Positions 45,548-54,657 of a DNA stretch of 64,000 nucleotides are shown in pieces. Location: contig DKEW01000015.1 of assembly GCA_002452265.1 (NCBI GenBank), positions 1 to 64,000 of the forward strand. Reading direction: 5' to 3'. The stretch's first letter is position 1, and each line of letters opens with the position of its first letter. The translations under genes and the position numbers were made by a program. Under the pieces are notes generated by a model. The model ran no database searches, was not told the origin of the DNA, and worked only from the letters and a program-made list of their open reading frames with translations. This stretch comes from Pelobacter sp. UBA6812 (GTDB lineage Bacteria; Desulfobacterota; Desulfuromonadia; Desulfuromonadales; Syntrophotaleaceae).

Positions 45548-47131
45548 TCACTTGAAAGTCATCTGTCTAGCTCGGGTTATTATGTTCTTTCTTTGTATCA
45601 TTGAAAAACCGGCCCAAAATGAAATACAGAAAACAATCATGAAGCTTATGACCGCAAACAATATTAGTTCACGCCAGTTATCAACTTTTATAAACGGAGC
45701 CAAGTAATAGGTACTGCCATATAAGAAAACCATCACGCCGGACATCCTTAAAAAGTCCAAAACACTTTTTCGGGTCGGGTGAGTGCCTTTTTGTAAAGTC
45801 TTCCTGACTAATATCGGATACAGGACACTAAGTATCAACCTTCCACCGATCAGGCCGAGCAAAACCCCAGCAATGGGGGATTTCAAATAAAATCCAAGCC
45901 AAATAGCCAGAAGCAGCGAAACAAACGTAGACAAAGCCCCCCACAATACCTTGGCCCTGATCTCAAGAGTCACATCTACGATCGAAGCCTGGTAGCGAAT
46001 AAAAATCAGTTGGGTCATCAGGAGTACAATAAGGAGATTTTCCCAGAAACCGATGAACTGGTCAGCACCCACCCAAAGGGAGATAAATGGTCGGTTCCAT
46101 AGAAGAATCATGGCCCCGATAATGACGGCAAGCAACCAGGAAGAAGCCATGATTTCCGAATGAACCTCATCAGCCTTTTTATGATCGCCCCGTCCAACAA
46201 TATCTCCGAGGCCTGGCATGCCCGCCGATACCAGAAGCGAAGAAAGTGCTATGGAAGACTGTGCGACATAAAAGGTCAAGGTGTAAGCAGCCACCAGGGA
46301 AGCGTTGGAAACAACCCCAAGAATAATGATGTCGCTGTACAGAAGAAGCCTTTGGATCAATGTCCAAGCCAACATCCAGACACTGAAAGTGAAGAATTTG
46401 CTAACCTCCCCTGGTTTGGGCCGACGAACGGTCAGCCATGGCAAAGATCTGCGCGCCATATAAAAAATGGCGCCCCCCTCCAGGACCGCACCCACCAGAA
46501 AAGCAACTGCCAGACCGAACAATCCCCAGCCGCTCCAGGCAGCACCGGCCAACAATACCCCACTGAACAAAGCGCCGGCAGCGCTTATCCAGGTGATTTT
46601 GTATCGCAGGTTCATCCCGACCATCACAGACTCAGGGATAGATTTCAGTGGAAAAAGCAGAAGATTTACCACAAGGACGATACAGGTCAGGCGTGTGACG
46701 AAATAATATTCACGGGGCAAATCATTGATGAACGTCGGTGAAAACCAGGAGAGCAAACCTCCTACCAGCAACATCAGAGGTAGAAACCTCAACCAGACGA
46801 CAACTGCACAGCCTATTTCTCGCCTTTTCTGCTCAACATCCGTAACCGATCGGCGATTGGCAATGGTCCATTTAAGTGCCTGATTGGCCTGCCCATCTGC
46901 GGCAGAGACGTAAGTCAGCAAGCGCAGGCAGATCTTCCAGGTTCCAAACAAAACAGCTCCGAGCGAGGTCAGCAAGAGGGGATTCAACAACAGCCCAACC
47001 AAAATTGCAGCACCGTAGGACAGCAAGGACGATGCTGCGTTTAAAAAGGTCGTTTGGGTAAGATTCGGGGAAGAGATCAGGGCCCTGATCTTAAAGCTCT
47101 TTGATGCAGGCGACTGACACTTTGGGGGCAC
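45548..47131 (-). CDS. Lipid-linked oligosaccharide flippase (Wzx-like)
   Basis: The 527-residue protein has about fourteen hydrophobic helices and the polysaccharide-transporter layout of the MOP superfamily, with LNAASSLLSYGAAILVG near the N-terminus. It flips undecaprenyl-linked repeat units to the periplasm. The frame opens at an ATG at 47158, but that codon overlaps a TATAAT box; a GTG at 47131 with GGAG 9 bases upstream lies after the predicted transcription start and is chosen. The last residues are basic. Confidence 0.85.
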   Translation of the reverse strand: MPPKCQSPASKSFKIRALISSPNLTQTTFLNAASSLLSYGAAILVGLLLNPLLLTSLGAVLFGTWKICLRLLTYVSAADGQANQALKWTIANRRSVTDVEQKRREIGCAVVVWLRFLPLMLLVGGLLSWFSPTFINDLPREYYFVTRLTCIVLVVNLLLFPLKSIPESVMVGMNLRYKITWISAAGALFSGVLLAGAAWSGWGLFGLAVAFLVGAVLEGGAIFYMARRSLPWLTVRRPKPGEVSKFFTFSVWMLAWTLIQRLLLYSDIIILGVVSNASLVAAYTLTFYVAQSSIALSSLLVSAGMPGLGDIVGRGDHKKADEVHSEIMASSWLLAVIIGAMILLWNRPFISLWVGADQFIGFWENLLIVLLMTQLIFIRYQASIVDVTLEIRAKVLWGALSTFVSLLLAIWLGFYLKSPIAGVLLGLIGGRLILSVLYPILVRKTLQKGTHPTRKSVLDFLRMSGVMVFLYGSTYYLAPFIKVDNWRELILFAVISFMIVFCISFWAGFSMIQRKNIITRARQMTFK

Positions 47132-47156
47132 TCTGCAATTCTCCAGTATGACAAGC

Positions 47157-47184
47157 ATTATAGTAACTTAAGAAGGCACAACAA
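47157..47184 (-). promoter_or_regulatory. Candidate sigma-70 promoter before the flippase gene
   Basis: On the minus strand TTGTTG (47184-47179) lies 16 bases before a perfect TATAAT (47162-47157). Predicted start is near 47150, which decides the start codon of the flippase gene. The -35 is only partly matched. Confidence 0.45.
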
Positions 47185-47381
47185 GGTAGATTGCCCAATT
47201 TTACTACTACTTAATAACAGGAAAGGGAGGGAACGCAAGGCAGCAACTTGGTTCGAATTCACAAAAAAATATCTACTTGGGATAGGACGTCGTTGTTGTA
47301 GAGAGTTTATCAGACAACCCGGATAAAAAAATGACCTACTGGTTTTCCACATGAAATCCATGGAGAGGTAACAGACTTTTT

Positions 47382-48590
47382 TCATACGGTATTCGTTACC
47401 CTATCTGGCGCAAATTCATACAACAAAGAATGATACTCATCGTTCAATGCACTCCACATTCTTTCCTGCTTGAAAACATCCAGAACCCTTGCCCTCCCTG
47501 CCCTTCCGTGCATGGCACGCAAAGACGGATCAAGCAGATAATTTCTCACCGCATTTTTAATGGCAATGGCGTCAAAAGGAGGTATCAAAACTCCTGTTTG
47601 ACCGTCGACCACGGCGTCAACGACACCAGGAATATCAGTGGCAACCACAGGTATACCCATTGCGGAGGCTTCAATGGCAACCACGCCGAAACCTTCACGG
47701 TAGGTTGGAAATACAAAAATATCTGTAACAGCATAAATCGGAGCTACGTCCGAAAGCCCTCCAGTCATGTGGATTCGGGAGTCACTTTTCAAACCATCCA
47801 GAAGCGAAACAGGTAAAGGGTCATTCGTCTCAACTGGACCTGCCAGCAACAATTCAAGAGACGGGAATTCCTCTCTTAAAGATTTCCAGGCATCATACAA
47901 CTCGGCTATACCCTTATCTTTTACGATCCTTCCGACAAAACCCAGAACTAAACTGTTAGGGGCAATGCCATATTTTTTTCGGATTTTGTCCCTTTCATCC
48001 AATGGATACTTTTCCGGATTAAACTTATTCTGCGCGTCGATGCCGTTGATGGTTCCATTTAGTAATGTCTTGATTTTACCTGAAGGGCAGATTTTGGATT
48101 GAACAACAAGTTCCCTGATAGAATTGCTAACACACAGAACCCGGTTTGCCAGTTTGCAGGAAATTTTTTCAGTCAATATTAAAATCGGTCGTTGCAGACC
48201 TTCTGCGGTCAAATACCGCAATCCATGAATATGGTAGATTCTAATCGGAATCCTGGCCATCCAGGCCGCTATGATGCCCAGAAGACCGCCTTTCGGAGTG
48301 TGTGCATGAACAATGTCAGGATTGAGCCGGCGTAACAACCGCCATAGATTCCACAGGGTGCGAAGATCCTTTAATGGCGTAATCTTTCTGCTAATTTCCA
48401 AGCCGACAACCTGAATATCTTCCCGTTCGGCAAAAGAGTCCAGATGAGCTCCAGGAGAAGAAATAGCGACAACATTAAACCCCTGTTTTTTCATAAACCC
48501 CATCTGCCCATGAAAAAAGCAATGAAGAGATTGAGGGACAGTCGTAATATGAATCAATTTAATTGGTTTAAGGGATCGGGATTCTGACAT
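47382..48590 (-). CDS. Glycosyltransferase family 4 (WcaL/EpsD-like)
   Basis: The 402-residue protein has the GT-B family-4 pattern: KLIHITTVPQSLHCFF at the start, VHAHTPKGGLLG, LGFVGRIVKDKGIAELYDAW in the linker region and FPTYREGFGVVAIEASAMGIPVV at the donor site. It adds a sugar to the growing lipid-linked unit. The ATG at 48590 is preceded by GGAG at 11 bases; an upstream TTG extends the frame by 15 codons. A gap of about 220 bases follows before the flippase gene, which has its own promoter. Confidence 0.88.
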   Translation of the reverse strand: MSESRSLKPIKLIHITTVPQSLHCFFHGQMGFMKKQGFNVVAISSPGAHLDSFAEREDIQVVGLEISRKITPLKDLRTLWNLWRLLRRLNPDIVHAHTPKGGLLGIIAAWMARIPIRIYHIHGLRYLTAEGLQRPILILTEKISCKLANRVLCVSNSIRELVVQSKICPSGKIKTLLNGTINGIDAQNKFNPEKYPLDERDKIRKKYGIAPNSLVLGFVGRIVKDKGIAELYDAWKSLREEFPSLELLLAGPVETNDPLPVSLLDGLKSDSRIHMTGGLSDVAPIYAVTDIFVFPTYREGFGVVAIEASAMGIPVVATDIPGVVDAVVDGQTGVLIPPFDAIAIKNAVRNYLLDPSLRAMHGRAGRARVLDVFKQERMWSALNDEYHSLLYEFAPDRVTNTV

Positions 48591-48779
48591 AATTTTATAA
48601 TCTCCGTAATAAAAAACCCCTCTGGCAATTTTCAACCGACATGAACAAAATTACTGGCATTGTCTGATGGATTTCTAAACCAAACCGATATCCCCTTATT
48701 CATCCAGAATAGTATTCAAGTCATATTTTACTATCCAATTACCCACATATTTAAATGTGAATTATCATAAGACCTGATT

Positions 48780-49994
48780 TCAAAACTTCCCTTTATTTTT
48801 ATCCCAATAATCCTTGGTTTTCTTTTTAATCTCTTCATAAAAAGCATTTCTTCGTCTCTGAAGAATATCATTCCGATAATCTTTTGCTTTCTCCAGGTTT
48901 CGTTCAGACATACTCCGCAGCCGCTCAGGACTGGAGAGAACCTCTATGATTTTCTGAGCAAGGTGATGAATATCACCGGGCTGAACCAGATCTTCAGAAG
49001 AGAGAAGTTCCGGAATCCCGCTGGCAGAGGAGCCGATGCAGGGCAGTCCCCTTGCCATGGCTTCGATCATGGCACGCGGCAACCCCTCGCCTTTTGACGG
49101 AAGAACAAAAAGGTCTGCATTATCAAGTTGTTGTCGCACCGCATCACCGGACGGGAGTTGACCGGCAAAACGCACATACTCGCCCAACTCGAGAGAATCT
49201 ACCAAATGTTCAAGATCCTTCCTGAATTTTCCGTCACCGACAAGAGTCAATCGTGCATCCAATCCTTCTTGAACACAAATAGCGAACGCTTTTAAAAGGA
49301 CATCCTGGGCCTTATAAAGTTGAGCCATGGTCCCGACAGAGATAATTTCAAAGCCGCTCGTTCGAAATCGTTCCAAAGGTGGTGAAGCAACAAAATCAGA
49401 AGCATCCAGCTGAATACTGGAATAGTGGGTATTAAAAATCCCCTGGGCTGGAGGATAACGTCTTTGAAGGGAAAATTCCGTCACATAGGCCACCCCACTC
49501 GCCTTGAGACACTTAAGGCGAAGACCATTGGCAAACCAAATGCGAAAAATGGGCCGCAAGGGATGCTTGATGGCTCCGGGAGCAAAAACATCATAGGGGT
49601 CACCAACAACCTCCATGCCGAACGGATGACGCCTTTTGGTTAATACTTTAATCAAATTAGATGCAATATTTCCCGGGCTTCTTGTAATAAATGCAGAATG
49701 ACCATGATTTTCTAAAAAAACTGAACGAATGGTTTTATTAATTTGAAATTTTTTGAATAGATATTGAGTAGGCCCTAGATAGTAAGGAATTGGTTTGAAA
49801 AAAACATTTGAACCGGTTACTTTAGCATTCCCGGTTGTTAAATACTCTTGCAGTCGACCAACAACTGTTACTGAATCAAAAACTTCCAAATATCTTTTAA
49901 AGAATGAATATCCGGATGCAAATTCGTTATCGGTATAGATAGTACCATCGCGGCCCTTTTGAAATCGTGTCTCAGTTGTTATTATAACATTCAT
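48780..49994 (-). CDS. Glycosyltransferase family 4
   Basis: The 404-residue GT-B protein has an N-terminal acceptor domain starting MNVIITTETRFQKGRDG, the linker ISVGTMAQLYKAQDVLL and donor-site motifs VLPSKGEGLPRAMIEAMARGLP. It is the most upstream gene of the exopolysaccharide run. The N-terminal half carries aromatic stretches different from the other two GT4 proteins, so its acceptor is probably different. The C-terminal 40 residues are unusually rich in Lys and Arg. Confidence 0.88.
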   Translation of the reverse strand: MNVIITTETRFQKGRDGTIYTDNEFASGYSFFKRYLEVFDSVTVVGRLQEYLTTGNAKVTGSNVFFKPIPYYLGPTQYLFKKFQINKTIRSVFLENHGHSAFITRSPGNIASNLIKVLTKRRHPFGMEVVGDPYDVFAPGAIKHPLRPIFRIWFANGLRLKCLKASGVAYVTEFSLQRRYPPAQGIFNTHYSSIQLDASDFVASPPLERFRTSGFEIISVGTMAQLYKAQDVLLKAFAICVQEGLDARLTLVGDGKFRKDLEHLVDSLELGEYVRFAGQLPSGDAVRQQLDNADLFVLPSKGEGLPRAMIEAMARGLPCIGSSASGIPELLSSEDLVQPGDIHHLAQKIIEVLSSPERLRSMSERNLEKAKDYRNDILQRRRNAFYEEIKKKTKDYWDKNKGKF

Positions 49995-50202
49995 CTTTAT
50001 GGCCTTAATTCTTACTTATGGAGAATCTCACCGAATTTTTAACACCACCACAAAACTATACCAACCACATTCCTTATAGAAAGCACCTTCAATTATAACC
50101 TTCTCTAATCTGTAATTTTCGTTAGTTTTTAGAAAGTATTTACTTAACTGTATATCTCTAAAAGAATTAATGTCAATTTTGAGGCGGAGTTACTAAAGTC
50201 GC

Positions 50203-50221
50203 ATACCCCTTTCAGGGGTAT
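50203..50221 (-). terminator. Hairpin after the short beta-helix gene
   Basis: ATACCCC (50203-50209) pairs with GGGGTAT (50215-50221) around a 5-base loop. No T run follows on the minus strand, so termination efficiency is uncertain, but it is the only structure between the beta-helix gene and the first glycosyltransferase gene. Confidence 0.4.
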
Positions 50222-50244
50222 AAAACTGTAAAGCTCCCTCTTTT

Positions 50245-51525
50245 TTAAAACATGATGGCTGTAGGGAAAAAGAACCTGTGACCTAAGGACTGGTTGTTCA
50301 TGTCGGCAAGGTCTACACTCTCAAAGTCGGAGGTGTGAACCGTGCCCCCGAAGCCTTGCCCTTTGCTTTCAACTACCGTGGTAGCTGGCCCGATCATATC
50401 TCCAGTCCCCCCAAATGAAATACAGTGAGTGACCTTGTGCGGGGCATTCGGCAACTCCCAGTTCTGACCGGAAGCGTAGGCGATACAACCGGTCAGCACG
50501 CTGCCGTTGGTTGTGCCGTTCTCGGAGTAACCACGAAACCGATTCCCTAGAGCGATGCAACACACCAGGGTATGTTTGCCGCCACGCAGGCCTTGATAGG
50601 GCGCCGGGTCCGCCTTGCCAAGCTTGAAGCCGTTGCCGTCGCCGCCCTTTCCTTTACCGTTGTTCGCGGCGACGCAGTCCTCAAAATAATGACTGCTGGC
50701 CGCCCAGTTGTCGTATCCATCGTCAGAGTTGCCAATGGCGACACAACGGTAAAACTCATTTTTTTTACCCGAGGTTATGCTGAACCCGTCGGCGCTGTCC
50801 CCTGCGGTTTGGGTGTCGACATTATTTTTCGCTGTACAGTTGTAAAATTTACAGCGATAGAGTTCCTTCGAGGAAAAACCGGCGCCGTTATTGTCGTGCA
50901 TGTAAATGTTATGCCATTCGCAGTCTGTGACATTCTCGACATAAAAACCGTTACTGACCCGGTTCTTGCCGCTGTTGCGAACTTCGAAGTTGCGGAAAAT
51001 AACCCACGACGCATTGAAAATGCGGAACAGGTTGCCGCCGCTGGTGTTGGTACCGTCGATGATCGCCCACTCACCGGGATAAGAACGGACTTCCAGTGGA
51101 TAGAGCGCGGAGGCGGAAACGTTCCCGTTGATATCAATGATGGAATCATACACCCCGCCACGCAGATAAATGGTATCCCCGGCATTGGCGTGGGTCATGG
51201 CGTATTGAATATGTTGCCAAGGGAAGAGGTAAGAACCTGTGCCGTGGTCCGATCCTGAAGGGGACACATATCGGGAGACCCCTCCGTAAGGCGCAGCGTA
51301 GGGATCATCACCAGCTCCTATCGACTTATCATAGCCGTAAAAGATAGCCTTTTCCGGTGAAACCCGCTCTGAAGCGCACTGGCCGAAGGCTAAGTATGTT
51401 GTGGAGGTGACAACAAAAGTGTCCCCTCTGACAAATCTTTCTGCAAAGGGATTTAAACTCGGCAAAACGCACCCTAGCGCCAATGATAAGGAAATAACAA
51501 AGCCCTGTATCAGCATCCTGTTCAT
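50245..51525 (-). CDS. Secreted beta-helix protein, PL9 lyase-like (short paralog)
   Basis: The 426-residue product starts at the ATG preceded by GGAAA and has a signal with SLALGC at its end, a likely lipobox (Cys near residue 19), so a lipoprotein is possible. From about residue 62 it is a right-handed parallel beta-helix nearly identical in layout to the C-terminal half of the neighbouring 862-residue protein. It has the family-9 polysaccharide-lyase pattern ADGFS, GNSDDGYDNW and GDGNGFKLGK, which in the family hold the calcium-binding aspartates and catalytic lysine. It lacks the Calx-beta domains. It ends FPTAIMF. It may be a tandem-duplicate product. Confidence 0.75.
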   Translation of the reverse strand: MNRMLIQGFVISLSLALGCVLPSLNPFAERFVRGDTFVVTSTTYLAFGQCASERVSPEKAIFYGYDKSIGAGDDPYAAPYGGVSRYVSPSGSDHGTGSYLFPWQHIQYAMTHANAGDTIYLRGGVYDSIIDINGNVSASALYPLEVRSYPGEWAIIDGTNTSGGNLFRIFNASWVIFRNFEVRNSGKNRVSNGFYVENVTDCEWHNIYMHDNNGAGFSSKELYRCKFYNCTAKNNVDTQTAGDSADGFSITSGKKNEFYRCVAIGNSDDGYDNWAASSHYFEDCVAANNGKGKGGDGNGFKLGKADPAPYQGLRGGKHTLVCCIALGNRFRGYSENGTTNGSVLTGCIAYASGQNWELPNAPHKVTHCISFGGTGDMIGPATTVVESKGQGFGGTVHTSDFESVDLADMNNQSLGHRFFFPTAIMF

Positions 51526-51813
51526 AGCTTTTAATTTCCAAGTTGCATTCACTGCCTCGTCTAAGGCGAAATCAGCATCATGTCGGCGGTCTAATGCTTT
51601 CAGGAATCTATTTCTGCAGGCCAAGTCTCCAACATACCGTAAGAGCATGAACATACATTACTTTTCTCACAGATCCGGCACAAAAAATCGGTAACTCCCA
51701 ACGCAGAGATTCTCTTTCTTAATAACGCAATTCCTCGATTATTCAAGCTCTCTCTTGCAGTAATAAGTGAAACAGCAGGGGCTCATACAATGGCCACATG
51801 GCATACAACAAAC
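51526..51813. other. Gap between the tandem beta-helix genes
   Basis: Between the terminator of the long beta-helix gene and the start of the short one. A weak sigma-70-like pair (TTGAAT then TATTAA, 16 bases apart) lies on the minus strand, but no sigma-54 boxes or riboswitch like those before the first gene are present. Confidence 0.4.
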
Positions 51814-51853
51814 AAAAAAAGGTGAGGCTCCCGTTTACCATGGAAGCCTCACC
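51814..51853 (-). terminator. Intrinsic terminator of the long beta-helix gene
   Basis: On the minus strand GGTGAGGCTTCC (51853-51842) pairs with GGGAGCCTCACC (51832-51821), an 11-12 pair stem with a single wobble-like mismatch, then a seven-T run (51820-51814). The terminator separates transcription of the two paralogs, implying that the short one has its own promoter. Confidence 0.93.
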
Positions 51854-51907
51854 TGTATTGTTTCATGAATCCTAAGTTTGTGATTCCGATCCGCTCGGGA
51901 AAATCAC

Positions 51908-54496
51908 TTAGAACAGAGGAACTTTAGCATAGAAGAACCGGTGCCCTGCGGACTGGTTGTTCATGTCGGCAAGATCGACACTCTCGAAGTCTGAGGTGTA
52001 AACCGTGCCCCCGAAGCCCTGCCCTTTGCTCGCAACCACGGTGGTGGAGGATCCGATCTTGTCCCCGTTACCGCCAAAGGAAATGCAATTGGTCACTTTG
52101 TACGGGGCGCTCGGCAGCTCCCAGTTTTGCCCGGAACTGTAAGCGATACAACCGGTCAGCACGCTTCCGTTGGTTGTGGCATTCTCGGAGTAACCGCGGA
52201 ACCGATTGCCAAGAGCGATACAACGCACCAGGGTGTGATTGCCGCCACGCAGGCCCGCATAAGGTGCCGGATCCGGCTTGCCAAGCTTGAAGCCGTTGCC
52301 ATCGCCACCTGCCCCGCTGCCACTGTTTGCGGCAATGCAGTCTTCGTAATAATGTCCGCTGGCCGCCCAGTTGTCGTACGCGTCATCGGAGTTACCGATG
52401 GCAACGCAACGGTAGAACTCATTCTTTTCACCCGAGGTGACGCTGAACCCGTCGGCACTGTCTCCTGCTGACTGGATGTCGACATTGTTGCTGGCCGTGC
52501 AGTTGTAGAATTTGGAGCGATAGAGTTCCTCTGCAGAGAAACCGGCACCGTTATTGTCGTGCATGTAGATGTTATGCCATTGGCAATCTGTAACGTTCTC
52601 GACATAAAAACCGTTGCTGAGCCTGGTTTTATCGCTGTTGCGAACTTCGAAGTTGCGGAAAATCACCCACGACTCATTGAAGAACCGGAACAGGTTGCCG
52701 CCGGTGGTATTGGTGCCATCGATAATTGCCCACTCGCCAGGATAGGAACGCACTTCCAGAGGCTTCGTTGCGGTGGCGGAAACGTTTCCATTGATGGTAA
52801 TAGGGGAATTATAAACCCCACCACGCAGATAAATCGTATCTCCGGCATTGGCGTGGGTCATGGCATACTGGATACTTTTCCAAGGAGAAGTAACAGAGCC
52901 GCTATTATTGTCCGATCCTGAGGGGGAGACATAACGAGATACCCCACCGTAAGGAGCGGCGTGAGGATCATCACCAGCCCCTGCCGTCTTATTGTACCCA
53001 TAGAAGACCGTTGAGGTGCTACTGGAGGTTCCGGAAGTGTTTGAAGAGCTGGAGGAAGTATCATCATTTTTAATGGTAACAACAGTAGAGGTAATGGATC
53101 CAAGGGTCGCAACGGTGGGGCTGCCAAGATTCACAGTGAAAGTTTCATCAGGTTCCACGATCGAATCATTCACGATTGCAATGCTCTTGACTTTCTGGGT
53201 TTCTCCGTCCGCGAAGCTCATGGTAGTCCAGGAGAAGCTTCCGTAATCCGCATCGTAGGTGGCCGTATTGCCATTGGTGCGAATCTGGACCGTAGCCGCC
53301 CCGGAAGAACCACCGACGCGCTTGACCACCACGTCGACTTTACCGCCAGCTTCGGATACCGAATAGCTGGAGGCGCCAAACTCGAAACTGCCGGGCTCAG
53401 TGGAGGCCACAGGAATCTTCACACTCAGACTTACAGGCGCGGACTGTGAGGTGTTGCCAGCGGCGTCATAAGCGACCGCGGTAATGGTGCAGGTGCCGTT
53501 GGCGCTACTGCTGATCGGCATACTGGCGGAGTAGGTATTGGTAGTGTCAGTGCCGATAAGCTTGCCATCGACATAAAACTCCACCTTGACGACGCCCACA
53601 TTGTCGCTGGCACTGGCCACGATATTTACCGTTTGGTCGCTGGTCACCGTGGTGCCGCTTAACGGACTGGTAATCTTGGCAACAGGTGCCGTGGTATCCG
53701 TCACATCGTTATCGACAATAGTCACGGTCGATTCAGTAACCGTGCCCAAAGAAGTACCGCCAGTGGGGTTACCCAGATTAACAGTGAAGGTTTCCTTGTT
53801 TTCCGTCACATTGTCGTCGGTAATGCCAATGCTGATGACTTTTTGGGTCTGACCGTCAGCAAAGTTCACCACAGTCCAGGAAAAGCTGTCGTAGTCCGTA
53901 GCATAATCGGCAGTGATGCCATTGGTGCGCACCTCGACAGTGGCAGCGCCAGCGGATCCACCGACCCGCTGAAGCACAACATCAACCTTGCCGGCACTTT
54001 CGTCCACGGAATACGTCGAAGCTGCGAACTGGAAGCTTCCTGGTTGTGAGTCATTATCTACAATCGTCACTGCCGAAGTGGTCACACTGCCCAGCGTCGT
54101 GCCATCGGTCGGCTTGCGCAAAAGGACGTTAAATACTTCGCTGGATTCCTTGGCCGTGTCGTCGGTGATGCCGATACTCAGAACCTTCTGGGCCTGCCCG
54201 TCGGCAAAACTGACCGTGGTCCAGCTCATGCTGTTATAATCAGTCTTCCAATCGGCAGTATCGCCCAAGGTACGTACCTGAACTGTCGCTGCACCGGAAG
54301 TGGAACCAGTCCGTTTCAAAAGGACATCAACTTTACCGGCCCCTTCGTTGACGGAATAGTTAGCGGAACCAAGCTCAAAGCTGCCGGACGCTGCGGCAAC
54401 GTTCCCCGGAAAAACCATTTGCATGGTAAGTAGCAACACACAAATCAGGCCCCCTATGGAATGTTTCAGATGCGTCATAATAAATGTTTGTCTCAT
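51908..54496 (-). CDS. Secreted Calx-beta / Ig-like / beta-helix protein, PL9 lyase-like
   Basis: The 862-residue protein starts at the ATG preceded by GAGGGAG; the open frame extends to 54568. Domains in order: signal peptide to about residue 36 (ending NVAAA), Calx-beta 1 (37-149), Calx-beta 2 (152-264), Ig-like (270-361), Calx-beta 3 (368-479), Ser-rich linker (480-496), right-handed beta-helix (497-862). The helix carries residues matching the calcium and catalytic positions of PL9 lyases: Asp682, Asp704, Asp705, Asp708 and Lys737. Calx-beta domains bind calcium. The protein is probably secreted or surface-held and may cleave an acidic glycan by beta-elimination. It is controlled by a sigma-54 promoter and a riboswitch. 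Confidence 0.8.
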   Translation of the reverse strand: MRQTFIMTHLKHSIGGLICVLLLTMQMVFPGNVAAASGSFELGSANYSVNEGAGKVDVLLKRTGSTSGAATVQVRTLGDTADWKTDYNSMSWTTVSFADGQAQKVLSIGITDDTAKESSEVFNVLLRKPTDGTTLGSVTTSAVTIVDNDSQPGSFQFAASTYSVDESAGKVDVVLQRVGGSAGAATVEVRTNGITADYATDYDSFSWTVVNFADGQTQKVISIGITDDNVTENKETFTVNLGNPTGGTSLGTVTESTVTIVDNDVTDTTAPVAKITSPLSGTTVTSDQTVNIVASASDNVGVVKVEFYVDGKLIGTDTTNTYSASMPISSSANGTCTITAVAYDAAGNTSQSAPVSLSVKIPVASTEPGSFEFGASSYSVSEAGGKVDVVVKRVGGSSGAATVQIRTNGNTATYDADYGSFSWTTMSFADGETQKVKSIAIVNDSIVEPDETFTVNLGSPTVATLGSITSTVVTIKNDDTSSSSSNTSGTSSSTSTVFYGYNKTAGAGDDPHAAPYGGVSRYVSPSGSDNNSGSVTSPWKSIQYAMTHANAGDTIYLRGGVYNSPITINGNVSATATKPLEVRSYPGEWAIIDGTNTTGGNLFRFFNESWVIFRNFEVRNSDKTRLSNGFYVENVTDCQWHNIYMHDNNGAGFSAEELYRSKFYNCTASNNVDIQSAGDSADGFSVTSGEKNEFYRCVAIGNSDDAYDNWAASGHYYEDCIAANSGSGAGGDGNGFKLGKPDPAPYAGLRGGNHTLVRCIALGNRFRGYSENATTNGSVLTGCIAYSSGQNWELPSAPYKVTNCISFGGNGDKIGSSTTVVASKGQGFGGTVYTSDFESVDLADMNNQSAGHRFFYAKVPLF

Positions 54497-54573
54497 AAAC
54501 TCCCTCTTTGTTGGTGTAATCTGGCACCGGTCTATCCGGAGCCACCAAATCCTGTATGCGCAAATCAATGCGC

Positions 54574-54613
54574 AAAAAAAAGCGCTGCATTTGGAGATCC
54601 CAAAGCAAAGCGC
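54574..54613 (-). terminator. Riboswitch-associated intrinsic terminator
   Basis: GCGCT (minus, 54613-54609) pairs with AGCGC (54586-54582) and TTTGG (54604-54600) pairs with CCAAA (54594-54590), followed by eight T (54581-54574). It lies about 80 bases before the ATG, between the aptamer and the gene. The 5' arm includes GCTTTGC, complementary to GCAAAGC of the aptamer core, which allows mutually exclusive folds. Confidence 0.9.
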
Positions 54614-54657
54614 CGCACATGTACCTACTGACCTCGAGGTTTTTCCAGGTTTTGAGG

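Noticed and set aside
47159..47381. GGTTCGAATTC-like sequence suggesting a tRNA T-arm
   Set aside because: No acceptor stem or other tRNA arms can be paired around it.
51780..51810. Sequence resembling the sigma-54 promoter (GCCATGTGGCCATTG on the minus strand)
   Set aside because: The invariant GG at -24 is missing and spacing to a GC is wrong.
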